Origin: Shewanella psychrotolerans
GTDB taxonomy: Bacteria > Pseudomonadota > Gammaproteobacteria > Enterobacterales > Shewanellaceae
Assembly: GCF_019457595.1 (NCBI RefSeq)
Contig: NZ_CP080419.1
Location: 1,116,001 to 1,180,000 of the forward strand
Direction: 5' to 3'
Length of the DNA stretch: 64,000 nt
Position 1 is the first letter of the stretch. The number at the start of each line of letters is the position of its first letter. This document shows positions 56,151-64,000 of this stretch, one piece after another. The position numbers were made by a program, and so were the translations under genes. The notes beneath the pieces are model-generated. The model worked only from the letters and a program-made list of their open reading frames with translations, made no database searches and was not told the DNA's origin.

Positions 56151-57812
56151 TCAGCCTTGGAGTAACTCTTTTGCGTTAGCGAGGGTGTTATTGGTAATGG
56201 TATCTCCGCCCAATAATCTGGCTAGCTCTTCGATACGTTGGTTCTTATCCAGCGGCACCATAGAGGTTTCGGTTTGGCCTGCTTTACTCTGTTTATTCAC
56301 AAACATATGTTGATGACCATTGCCTGCAACTTGCGGTAAGTGGGTTACACATAGGACTTGGGTCGATTCGCCAAGTGAGCGCAGCATTTTACCGACGACC
56401 GCTGCTGTTGGTCCTGAGATTCCGACATCAACTTCATCGAATATTAGGGTCGGTGTGGCTACTTTCTTAGCGGTGATCACTTGAATGCCAAGGCCAATAC
56501 GCGACAGCTCGCCACCGGAGGCCACTTTCGAGATAGCTTGTAGCGGTTGTCCGGGATTGGTTGTGACTTGAAACTCGATTGTGTCACAGCCATTGGGTGA
56601 CATGATCTCTTCATTAAAGCGAACATCGATAACAAATTTCCCCTTAGGCATGCTGAGTTCATGAATCGACTGGGTCACCTGTTTATCGAGTTCTTTCGCG
56701 TAACGGCTACGGCTTTGACTGAGCTTTTTAGCATGGGCGATAAACCCTTGTTTGCAGCTTTCTAACTGCTCCTCAATCTCTTGCAGCTTCTCTTCATCAG
56801 AATCTAGTGTGCTTAGTTCTAGGCTTAAGTCTTGGTGATGCTGATACAGCGCTTTGGCGCTTACGTGATGTTTTCGTGCCAATTGCATAATCTTAGATAA
56901 GCGTTGTTCTAGATACGCAAAATGATCAGGGTCGAGCTCTAAGCCATCGAGGTAACGTTGTAGCTCGCTACTGCTTTCTTGTACTTGGATGAGCGCATCG
57001 TTAAGCATATTGCCAATGTTGTTAAGCGCCGGATCATAGCCTTCTAACTCTTGGGCGTGATCAATTGCCATATTGAGTACCGATTCGACAGCGCCTTGTT
57101 CATTGTCTTGCAATAGAAATAGCGTGTGTTGACAGGCTTGCACTAAGGCTGTGCCATTGGCGAGTTTCTTGTGCTCTGCTTCTATTTCTTCAAATTCAGT
57201 TTCACCTAAATCAAACTCGTTAAGCTCTTCTACTTGATATTGCAGTAACTGTTTGCGAGCAATGCGTTCATGTTGTGATTGCTGTAGCTGCTTTAGCTCT
57301 TTGTCTATCAGCTTGTAGCGTTGATAGCTGGCACTCACGCTATCTAATAACATCCTATGGTTGGCATAGCTGTCTAGCAGTGTGAGTTGATGCTCACTTT
57401 TAAGCATGGCGTGGTGAGCGTGTTGTCCGTGAATGCCGATAAGCAGTTGGCCTAAGGCGCGCATCTGATTGAGTGGGACGGGGTTTCCGTTGACGTATGC
57501 ACGTGAACGTCCATCGCTGCTAATGGTTCTGCGTAAAATACACTCGTCGTCAAGCTCGAGATCATTATCTTCAAGCCAGCGTTTTGCTAGGGGAATATCG
57601 ACTAAAGAGAAACGGGCGCTAACCTCTGCTTTGGTGGCACCAGGTCTGACGGTATTGGCATCGGCGCGATTACCTAGGCATAAGCCTAAGGCATCTATCG
57701 CGATAGATTTACCAGCGCCAGTTTCACCTGTGATACTGGTCATGCCGGTTTTAAAGTCGAGTTCTAAGAAGCGGACAATGGCAAAGTTATTGATGCTGAG
57801 CTGACAAAGCAT
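56151..57812 (-). CDS. recN: DNA repair protein RecN
   Basis: 553 residues, identical in length to E. coli RecN. An SMC-like ATPase that acts on double-strand breaks. Walker A GETGAGKS near the start, a central coiled coil, signature SGGELSRIGLGI and Walker B LIFDEVDVGISG. It is preceded by two LexA boxes and followed by a terminator; an SOS gene. Confidence 0.98.
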   Translation of the reverse strand: MLCQLSINNFAIVRFLELDFKTGMTSITGETGAGKSIAIDALGLCLGNRADANTVRPGATKAEVSARFSLVDIPLAKRWLEDNDLELDDECILRRTISSDGRSRAYVNGNPVPLNQMRALGQLLIGIHGQHAHHAMLKSEHQLTLLDSYANHRMLLDSVSASYQRYKLIDKELKQLQQSQHERIARKQLLQYQVEELNEFDLGETEFEEIEAEHKKLANGTALVQACQHTLFLLQDNEQGAVESVLNMAIDHAQELEGYDPALNNIGNMLNDALIQVQESSSELQRYLDGLELDPDHFAYLEQRLSKIMQLARKHHVSAKALYQHHQDLSLELSTLDSDEEKLQEIEEQLESCKQGFIAHAKKLSQSRSRYAKELDKQVTQSIHELSMPKGKFVIDVRFNEEIMSPNGCDTIEFQVTTNPGQPLQAISKVASGGELSRIGLGIQVITAKKVATPTLIFDEVDVGISGPTAAVVGKMLRSLGESTQVLCVTHLPQVAGNGHQHMFVNKQSKAGQTETSMVPLDKNQRIEELARLLGGDTITNNTLANAKELLQG

Positions 57813-57832
57813 GATGACATCCTTTTACAAAG

Positions 57833-57852
57833 TACTGTATTAATGCACAGTA
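57833..57852 (-). promoter_or_regulatory. LexA box 1 of recN
   Basis: TACTGTATTAATGCACAGTA, with the full CTGT-N8-ACAG core, 20 bases before the ATG. Confidence 0.93.
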
Positions 57853-57854
57853 TA

Positions 57855-57874
57855 TACTGATTTTTTATACAGTA
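57855..57874 (-). promoter_or_regulatory. LexA box 2 of recN
   Basis: TACTGATTTTTTATACAGTA, one departure from the CTGT-N8-ACAG core (CTGA). Starts 22 bases from the first box, so the two sit on the same helical face. Confidence 0.85.
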
Positions 57875-57924
57875 AATACCTGTGTGCTTTTTAAACTTAT
57901 TTTTAGCACACTTTTTCATGCTAA

Positions 57925-58872
57925 CTATAAAAGCTGATCAAGCAAAGGTAATACGGCAAAGCTGAGCACAATTCCTAAACTGATATTTTGTGCGCTAACA
58001 GTGGCATTGACTTGGTATCTGTGTGACAGCAGGTAAACACTTGCCGCCGTTGGCAGGGCGGCTAGAATCACCCCCATCTTTAACAGCTCATTACCGACGC
58101 CAAATGCTCTGAATAGTAAGTAGACCACCAATGGTTGTAGCAATAACTTGAACAAGTTAAGCATAGCCAACTCTGTGGCAGTTGAGCTTTTATGGTTAGC
58201 GTTACGTCCCTGTTGTTGGTTGGCCTTACACAGCACCATGCCAATCGCAAATAGGGCACAAGGGCTGGAGGTCATACCAAATTGGCGAATAATCCCGCTT
58301 ATTGGCGGATATAGTTCGATATGTGAGGCAGAGATCCCAACGCCGATTAAGCTTCCTATAATGATTGGATTTTGCAATAGGGCTAAGGTGACCGTTTTTA
58401 ATGCGCTTTGAGTTTGTCCTTGATATAGGGCGAGTTGCGCTAACACTATGGCAAATACGGTTACAGATAGCAGGCTGGCTATCGCTGCCGCGGCCAGTGC
58501 CAGCTGATCGCCAGGATAGAGCATCATCATTAAAGGAATGCCGATAAACGAGGTATTGCCAAAGGTGGTGTTAAGCGAGCGAATTGCGGCGATATCTCGC
58601 TTATTTTTGTCGCGCCATAAAGAAAGTAAGGTGGTTAAAAGATAAATGATTGCCATCGCAACGCCATAGCCCGCGATGAAGCCCCAGTTGGCGATCTGCT
58701 CTATAGGCGTCTCGGCCAGTACAATAAGCATTATCGCAGGAAATGCTATGTAGTAGACGTATTGGTTGAGCACGTTATCAGTATCTATGGGGAGAATGCG
58801 ACTTTTTTGCATCACAAAGCCAGTTAACATAATACCAAAGACGATAAAAAGTGGGGTTAGGATAGGCCACAT
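57925..58872 (-). CDS. AEC-family transporter
   Basis: 315 residues with about ten membrane segments. NTTFGNTSFIGIPLM is the family's first helix-break motif and LAALPTAASVYLLSHRY its second. AEC (auxin efflux carrier) proteins in bacteria carry malonate or other carboxylates; the substrate here is not evident. It stands alone between recN and a small unknown gene. Confidence 0.9.
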   Translation of the reverse strand: MWPILTPLFIVFGIMLTGFVMQKSRILPIDTDNVLNQYVYYIAFPAIMLIVLAETPIEQIANWGFIAGYGVAMAIIYLLTTLLSLWRDKNKRDIAAIRSLNTTFGNTSFIGIPLMMMLYPGDQLALAAAAIASLLSVTVFAIVLAQLALYQGQTQSALKTVTLALLQNPIIIGSLIGVGISASHIELYPPISGIIRQFGMTSSPCALFAIGMVLCKANQQQGRNANHKSSTATELAMLNLFKLLLQPLVVYLLFRAFGVGNELLKMGVILAALPTAASVYLLSHRYQVNATVSAQNISLGIVLSFAVLPLLDQLL

Positions 58873-59043
58873 ACGACAAATTTATCCTTAAACTGTACGG
58901 CCACCGAAACTAGCATAACTAGTGAAGCTGCTGCTATTGCGCAAAAGTCTAATAGAGGTCACATGATGCACGTTAATCACTAATGAGTAATAAGGGGATT
59001 AACGGTGCTTATTGGTTAATTTATTCTTGGCGTCTTTGGTTTT

Positions 59044-59277
59044 TTACTTTTTACCGGGAAGTTTAGGGCGCGGTTTTTCTGTAACGTTTGTTTGCGCATC
59101 ACTGTTTAATTCAAGCTTGGATTGCGGTAGCACGCCTAACTCTTCAAAGAACTGGATTTGGCGTCTTAGTTCAAATAGGGAGTCTGTACGTCTCTGCTCC
59201 CCTATGATCAATACCCAAGAATCGGTTAATCCATCAAGATTGGTTAACACATGACCTTGATATATGAGTTTTCTCAT
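59044..59277 (-). CDS. Small conserved-looking protein of unknown function
   Basis: 77 residues with no recognisable domain. A compact N-terminal part (IYQGHVLTNLDGLTDSWVLI) and a charged, Pro/Lys-rich tail (TEKPRPKLPGKK). It starts 6 bases past the yjaG stop, suggesting co-transcription (barA-yjaG-this gene). No clear ribosome site of its own; coupled translation is likely. Confidence 0.65.
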   Translation of the reverse strand: MRKLIYQGHVLTNLDGLTDSWVLIIGEQRRTDSLFELRRQIQFFEELGVLPQSKLELNSDAQTNVTEKPRPKLPGKK

Positions 59278-59283
59278 TATCGA

Positions 59284-59883
59284 TTAAGCAGCGGTGATCC
59301 CGATATTAGATACGCCAGATTCGATGATCTCTTTACGTAGCGATTTAACGAAATCGGCGGTCAATTTGGGATTATCTTCGATGATTTCCAGTAGAGAAGA
59401 TTGCAACTCTTTCTCTTCGATCATCACTTCGTGGTTAAAGATGAAATCGTCAAGTGCTTGCTCGTCCATCTCTTCTTCTACCGTGGCTTCGATATAGTTC
59501 GCCACAGTGCTTGATGACAGCTTGCTGATATTGGTAATGTCGTCTTCTACTTTACTCTGTAGCGCGCTAAGCAAAGAGGTGAGGGCTACGGCCGCATCCA
59601 TCGCAGGATAAACGCCATAAGCATCAAAATCACTTGGTTCAGGGGTATTGAGATCGAGGCGCTCTAAATAGATATCGATATTAAGTTTTAACTTTTTGTC
59701 GTACATCGATTGCCACAACAAGTTTAGTACGGTATCGAGTACTTGTGGATCTCCAAACTCACACACTTCGCTAAACAGTAGATAGTTGGGGTACATGCGT
59801 TGACAAAGCGCGATAGCAAACAACTTCTTTTGTTCAAGTTCTAATGCTTTTAATCGTTTGAAGAACCCTGGTTTATTACTCAT
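59284..59883 (-). CDS. yjaG: DUF416 family protein YjaG
   Basis: 199 residues. Family markers: ALCQRMYPNYLLFSEV near the start and PAMDAAVALTSLLSAL in the middle. All-helical, cytoplasmic, function unknown. Its ATG lies inside the last codons of barA (8-base overlap), so it is coupled to the sensor gene. Confidence 0.92.
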   Translation of the reverse strand: MSNKPGFFKRLKALELEQKKLFAIALCQRMYPNYLLFSEVCEFGDPQVLDTVLNLLWQSMYDKKLKLNIDIYLERLDLNTPEPSDFDAYGVYPAMDAAVALTSLLSALQSKVEDDITNISKLSSSTVANYIEATVEEEMDEQALDDFIFNHEVMIEEKELQSSLLEIIEDNPKLTADFVKSLRKEIIESGVSNIGITAA

Positions 59884-62659
59884 CGATCACATCCATAGAT
59901 AACTGGGATATTACTTGGTTAGCGGCAGATTCTACCTTAGAAAGCTCATCAAGTAACTCTAGTATTTCAGGTTCCACCTCTTCGACGCAGCCATTTTTCT
60001 TGAGAGATAGCTCAATTTCACGGCAAAGTCGTTGGGTAGTCGGCACGCCGCAGTAACAACTGGCACCATGCAGTTTATGCACATGTGTCAGCATAGCTTC
60101 GTTGTCTAGCATATCTAACGCCTGAGACAGATTATTTCGTGTCTCTGGCATCGAATCTAAAAGCATCTGTAGCATCTCGAGTGCAAGATCCGCTTTCTGA
60201 TTCGCTTGGGTTAGGCATAACTCCCAGTTGAGCGTATGCTGATCGAAATGGGTGAACTTAGGCCGGGTCTTCCATCGACTAATGACACTTTTGAGTGCTG
60301 CTTCGTCGATAGGCTTGGGCAGATAACCATCCATACCACTTTGATTTATGCGCTCACGTTCTTCGGCTATCGCATGTGCCGTTACCGCGATGATTGGCGT
60401 GTTGCGGTTAACCGAATGTTCTCTGATCTGTTTGGTTGCGCTAAAACCGTCGGTGCCTGGCATCTGAATATCCATAAAGATCAGATCAAAACTACGCGTC
60501 TTGGCGATATCTACGGCTTTTTGACCATTATCGGCCACAGTTACTTGAGTAACGAGTTCACGCAATAGCGTGTCGATAAGTTTTAGGTTAGCCAGGTTGT
60601 CATCTACCGCCAAAACATTCATAGGTTCTCGACTTAAGTCCTTTTCGACTGTGTCGCTAAAGGGCAGTGATTCCATCGTCGCCTTATGTGGATTGATCAG
60701 GGCCACTGCTAGGGAGCGTTCACCTATAGGGGCATACATTACCTTATCGACGCTAGGTTGAATCATGCTCATTTTGGCTGTGCTGTCATTGCTGTTGCAC
60801 AGATAGAGTGAGTAGTCGCTTACTTTACGAATACCGTTTAGGATTTCAGCTAAAGATGGACTCTCTGCCAACTCATTACAGCTAATCATGGCGTAATCGA
60901 AGTGGGACCGTGGATCTTGGGTGATCTTTGCTAATTGTTCTAGGGTCGTCACATTGGTAACGTTCATTTTCCAGTGTTCGAACAGGTTTCCGTGAACCGT
61001 TCGCGAAAGCTCTTTGGGTTCAAACAGCATGATCGATTTATGTCTAAGCTTATCGGTTTCCAATGCCTGACTAATGGGGTATTGACTGAGTTTTAATGGC
61101 AGCGTAAACCAGAAGGTGGAACCTTTATTTGGACTCGATATACAGCCGATTTGTCCACCCATCTGATTAATGAGGCGTTTGGTAATGATCAGCCCAAGAC
61201 CGGTGCCACCAAAGCGGCGAGAGATAGAGGAGTCCGCCTGACCAAAAGCTTGGAAAAGTTGATTTTGGTGGTGTTTATCGATTCCGATCCCTGTATCGGT
61301 GATCTCACAGCGGATTGTGATCTTTTCTGGCTCTTCATCCGTGAGACGCATTTTTAGGTGAACGCTACCGCTATCGGTAAATTTAATCGCATTTCCCACG
61401 AGGTTAGTGATCACTTGCCCCACTCGCAGCGAATCGCCAGAGACATTATCATTAATCGTCGGTTCGATATCGATCACTAGCTCGAGCTTTTTCTCTTTAG
61501 CACTATTGGCCAGCAATGAAATGGTGTCTTCGACTATTTCACGCAGCGCAAACGGCATGTTCTCAAGCACCATTTTTCCCGCTTCCAGTTTGGAGAAATC
61601 GAGAATGTCATTAATGATCCCTAAAAGATTTGTCGCACTTTTTTCAATGGTCTTTATGTAGTCTTGTTGACTGGAGTGTAAAGGCGTTTTTAACAACTGT
61701 TTGGCAAAACCAATCACGCCATTGAGTGGTGTGCGAAGTTCGTGAGACATGTTGGCTAAGAATTCTGACTTAATGCGACTGGCTTCTAGGGCACGCTTTT
61801 TAGCAAGATCTAATTCGACGTTTTGAATTTCAATCTGTTCAAGGGTTTCACGCAGGTCCGACGTGGCTTGATCGATATTCTGCTGCATCTCTTCATGATA
61901 ATCTGACAGCGAGCTGGCCATGGCGTTGATCCCCCGTTTTAGCAGGTCCAGCTCACCAATAAGATTGCCGTCGACACGATTATCGAGTTTACCTTCGCGG
62001 ATCTTAGCTACCACCCTGACCATATCGGTAATGGGCTGGGTGACGTTTTTAACTAATCTGAACGTAAACAACAGATTAAGCTGTACACCTATCAAGACTA
62101 TGATAAATGCTGCCACTGCCGCGCGATGCTGCTCTAACAGGGCGTTTTCTTTATTTATTAATACCGCGATGTAGCCAAGCCTTGCGGAACTGTCCAGTTG
62201 GGCCGTCGCGTTTTTGTCATAGGGGCTGACAATTAATTCTCGCTGGCTAGAAAAAATCGGACTGCGTAAGATAATGCTGTCGCCAAATTGCTCTAATTCC
62301 GTGGTGGCTAGGGACTCAATCGGCTCGTTATAACGCATGAATTCATGGCTTTTGTAGTAATGCGAGGTCACTATCACTCGATTGTTAGTATCGAAGATGG
62401 CAATGAATTGCACTAAGTTCGATTTATTGAGCTGTACCGAGGTAATGAGCCTTTTTGTGGTTTCGAAATTCTTGGTTTCTAGGCCAATTTCAGCCGCGAT
62501 CGCCAATGGTTCGATGATGTTACCTCCGCGTTCAATTAAGCTTTGTTCCAGCTCATAGAAGCGATTTATGGTAAAGTAGCTGCCAAGCAAAATGCCGACC
62601 AAAATAGTGGGCGCTAATGCCAGCACAAGAACCCAGGCTCTTAAGCTGTATTTAGTCAT
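59876..62659 (-). CDS. barA: Hybrid sensor histidine kinase BarA
   Basis: 927 residues. Two membrane helices (about 9-30 and 180-202) flank a periplasmic sensor; HAMP follows. HisKA H306 is in MSHELRTPLNG, the ATPase has GGTGLGLIITKRL, a receiver domain carries Asp in LIFMDIQMPGTDG, and HPt His is in HKLHGASCYCG. A phosphorelay kinase for UvrY that feeds the Csr system. The start MTKYSLRAW matches E. coli BarA; an ATG 18 bases upstream is possible, and neither has a strong ribosome site. Confidence 0.97.
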   Translation of the reverse strand: MTKYSLRAWVLVLALAPTILVGILLGSYFTINRFYELEQSLIERGGNIIEPLAIAAEIGLETKNFETTKRLITSVQLNKSNLVQFIAIFDTNNRVIVTSHYYKSHEFMRYNEPIESLATTELEQFGDSIILRSPIFSSQRELIVSPYDKNATAQLDSSARLGYIAVLINKENALLEQHRAAVAAFIIVLIGVQLNLLFTFRLVKNVTQPITDMVRVVAKIREGKLDNRVDGNLIGELDLLKRGINAMASSLSDYHEEMQQNIDQATSDLRETLEQIEIQNVELDLAKKRALEASRIKSEFLANMSHELRTPLNGVIGFAKQLLKTPLHSSQQDYIKTIEKSATNLLGIINDILDFSKLEAGKMVLENMPFALREIVEDTISLLANSAKEKKLELVIDIEPTINDNVSGDSLRVGQVITNLVGNAIKFTDSGSVHLKMRLTDEEPEKITIRCEITDTGIGIDKHHQNQLFQAFGQADSSISRRFGGTGLGLIITKRLINQMGGQIGCISSPNKGSTFWFTLPLKLSQYPISQALETDKLRHKSIMLFEPKELSRTVHGNLFEHWKMNVTNVTTLEQLAKITQDPRSHFDYAMISCNELAESPSLAEILNGIRKVSDYSLYLCNSNDSTAKMSMIQPSVDKVMYAPIGERSLAVALINPHKATMESLPFSDTVEKDLSREPMNVLAVDDNLANLKLIDTLLRELVTQVTVADNGQKAVDIAKTRSFDLIFMDIQMPGTDGFSATKQIREHSVNRNTPIIAVTAHAIAEERERINQSGMDGYLPKPIDEAALKSVISRWKTRPKFTHFDQHTLNWELCLTQANQKADLALEMLQMLLDSMPETRNNLSQALDMLDNEAMLTHVHKLHGASCYCGVPTTQRLCREIELSLKKNGCVEEVEPEILELLDELSKVESAANQVISQLSMDVIDE

Positions 62660-62775
62660 GTTGTCGGCACTATTCATGGCGTTGGCTGATTAACGTTGGT
62701 GGTTGATATAGGTTACATTAGACTGCCAGACTTTGTGCAGTATTTACTAGTATTTTTATTGTTTTAGAGACAGAA

Positions 62776-64000
62776 ATGGCGCAATTTTTTAAACCTAAAC
62801 CGAATAAATTAAAACAAACTTCAGCTAAGCAGCAGTTTGAGATCAGGGATTTGGATCATCTTGGTGCTGGCGTTGCCCATCATCAGGGGAAAATCGTATT
62901 TATCCCCGGTGCGCTTCCTGGTGAAAAGGTTACTGCGCAAATTGTTGAGCAAAAAAAGCGTCATGCAAAAGCGAAATTATTGTCTGTTGATACCCAGTCT
63001 GCCGGCCGGATAGCCAGTTCCTGCCCCTATTATGGTGAGTGTGGCGGCTGTGATCTGCAGCATTTAGACCTTGCTAAACAGCGAGAATATAAACAGCAGG
63101 CCCTCATTAATCTGGTCGATAAGATGGGACATGTTAACCCAGATGAAATCGCTCTCCCATTGGCAGGTGAAGGTTGGTATTACCGCCGTAAGGCGAGACT
63201 TGCTACCAATTATCAGCGCGACAGCAAAACCCTAAAATTAGGATTTCGTGCATCATCGAGTAATCAGGTCGTTGATATCGCAAAGTGCCCAGTGCTAGCA
63301 AAAGAGCTGTCTGATATTATCGCGCCGTTAACCCTAAGTTTAAATCAGTTAACGGCAAAACGTAGTTTGGGTCATGTTGAGCTGATTTCAGTGGAGTCTG
63401 GTCCATGGGTGGTGATTCGCATTACCCAACTGTTGGGCGATAGCGATAAGCAAATCTTGCTCGCTTTTGCACAAGCGCATCAGGTTCAGGTCGCACTGCT
63501 CGATGAGCATGGTCAAATAGATCCGCTAGTGGGTGAGCTGCAACTGCCATTTTATCTACTCGATAATGAGTGCCGCTTGAGTTTCTCACCGGGTAATTTT
63601 ATTCAAGTTAATGGTGAGATGAATAGCCAGATGGTAAGGCAAGCCATCAATTGGTTGAACGTTAAACCGGGTGAGCGAGTATTGGATCTGTTTTGCGGGG
63701 TTGGCAACTTTACCATTCCACTCGCTAAGGCGGGCGCCGAGGTGGTTGGTGTCGAAGGCGTTGTTGAGATGGTTGCTCAGGCGAAACTTAATGCTGCTCA
63801 AAGTGATGTGAGCCAAGTGGAGTTTTATCATGCGGATCTGAGCGCCGATATCTCCTATCAGCCATGGCTTGGACGCATCGATAAATTGCTTATTGATCCT
63901 GCAAGGGCGGGAGCTTTTGAAAGCCTGCAATGGTTGAAGACGATGAAGCCACAATCTGTGGTTTATGTTTCATGTAATCCAGTGAGTTTGGCGAGAGATT
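62776..64000 (+). CDS. rlmD: 23S rRNA (uracil-1939-C5)-methyltransferase RlmD, 5' part
   Basis: 408 codons to the window edge; stop not reached. N-terminal TRAM domain (FEIRDLDHLGAGVAHHQG), Fe-S cluster cysteines in CPYYGECGGCDLQH, SAM site VLDLFCGVGNFTIPL, and the catalytic Cys in VYVSCNPVSLARD at the very end. It methylates U1939 of 23S rRNA. It is divergent from barA, the same layout as in E. coli. Confidence 0.97.
   Translation, partial: MAQFFKPKPNKLKQTSAKQQFEIRDLDHLGAGVAHHQGKIVFIPGALPGEKVTAQIVEQKKRHAKAKLLSVDTQSAGRIASSCPYYGECGGCDLQHLDLAKQREYKQQALINLVDKMGHVNPDEIALPLAGEGWYYRRKARLATNYQRDSKTLKLGFRASSSNQVVDIAKCPVLAKELSDIIAPLTLSLNQLTAKRSLGHVELISVESGPWVVIRITQLLGDSDKQILLAFAQAHQVQVALLDEHGQIDPLVGELQLPFYLLDNECRLSFSPGNFIQVNGEMNSQMVRQAINWLNVKPGERVLDLFCGVGNFTIPLAKAGAEVVGVEGVVEMVAQAKLNAAQSDVSQVEFYHADLSADISYQPWLGRIDKLLIDPARAGAFESLQWLKTMKPQSVVYVSCNPVSLARD

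Overview
The window looks like core chromosome of a marine gammaproteobacterium, most probably Shewanella. The reasons are the gene order (an iron alcohol dehydrogenase beside malQ-glgBXPCA; nrdR-ribD-ribE-ribBX-ribH-nusB-thiL-pgpA; barA divergent from rlmD), E. coli-like lengths and motifs in most proteins, and moderate GC. The genus is inferred from memory of gene order, not from a search. I found no CRISPR array, prophage, integrase or intact insertion sequence.

Layout. 1-3.4 kb (minus): miaB, phoH (ybeZ), ybeY and the start of corC. 4-7.2 kb (plus): ubiF, pth and ychF. 7.4-8.4 kb: an eight-gene Met/Leu/Gln tRNA operon with a clear promoter and terminator and a perfect internal duplication. 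8.8-10.7 kb (minus): ruvX, yqgE, a SUI1/YciH gene and an orphan membrane protein whose -10 box lies inside a Fur-box-like sequence. 10.8-15.9 kb (plus): a DUF4136 lipoprotein, a DUF924 protein, an OmpA-like protein, mscS and ltaE. This stretch also holds a hexanucleotide microsatellite and the wreck of a TRIC/UPF0126 (YicG-like) membrane protein gene. 16-20.2 kb (minus): two tandem alkaline phosphatases, one a lipoprotein with a collagen-like linker, plus a secreted His-tailed protein, downstream of a Pho-box-like array. 20.4-24.2 kb: small genes, a cold-shock protein and an Fe-alcohol dehydrogenase.

24.7-37 kb: a compact glycogen operon (malQ, glgB, glgX, glgP, glgC, glgA) with overlapping genes; it should make ADP-glucose, polymerise and branch glycogen, and break it down. 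37-42.7 kb: a NYN-domain protein, a GNAT acetyltransferase and a two-gene RND efflux system. 43-52.8 kb: ettA (minus), glyA, then the nrdR/riboflavin/nusB/thiL/pgpA run. Its RibB protein has a C-terminal GTP cyclohydrolase II-like domain that has lost its zinc cysteines. 53-54.7 kb (minus): pyrB-pyrI behind a complete attenuation leader (promoter, 33-codon leader peptide, terminator). 54.8-62.7 kb (minus): an unknown membrane-anchored protein, recN with two LexA boxes, an AEC transporter, a small unknown, yjaG and barA. 62.8 kb to the end (plus): the first 408 codons of rlmD.

Most of the window is housekeeping sequence. The less ordinary items are the Fur-controlled orphan protein, the collagen-linked phosphatase cluster, the (Asn-His)9 mini-ORF, the decayed TRIC gene, the pyr leader and a short dispersed motif near gene ends. 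Nothing here amounts to a clear new defence or mobile system.
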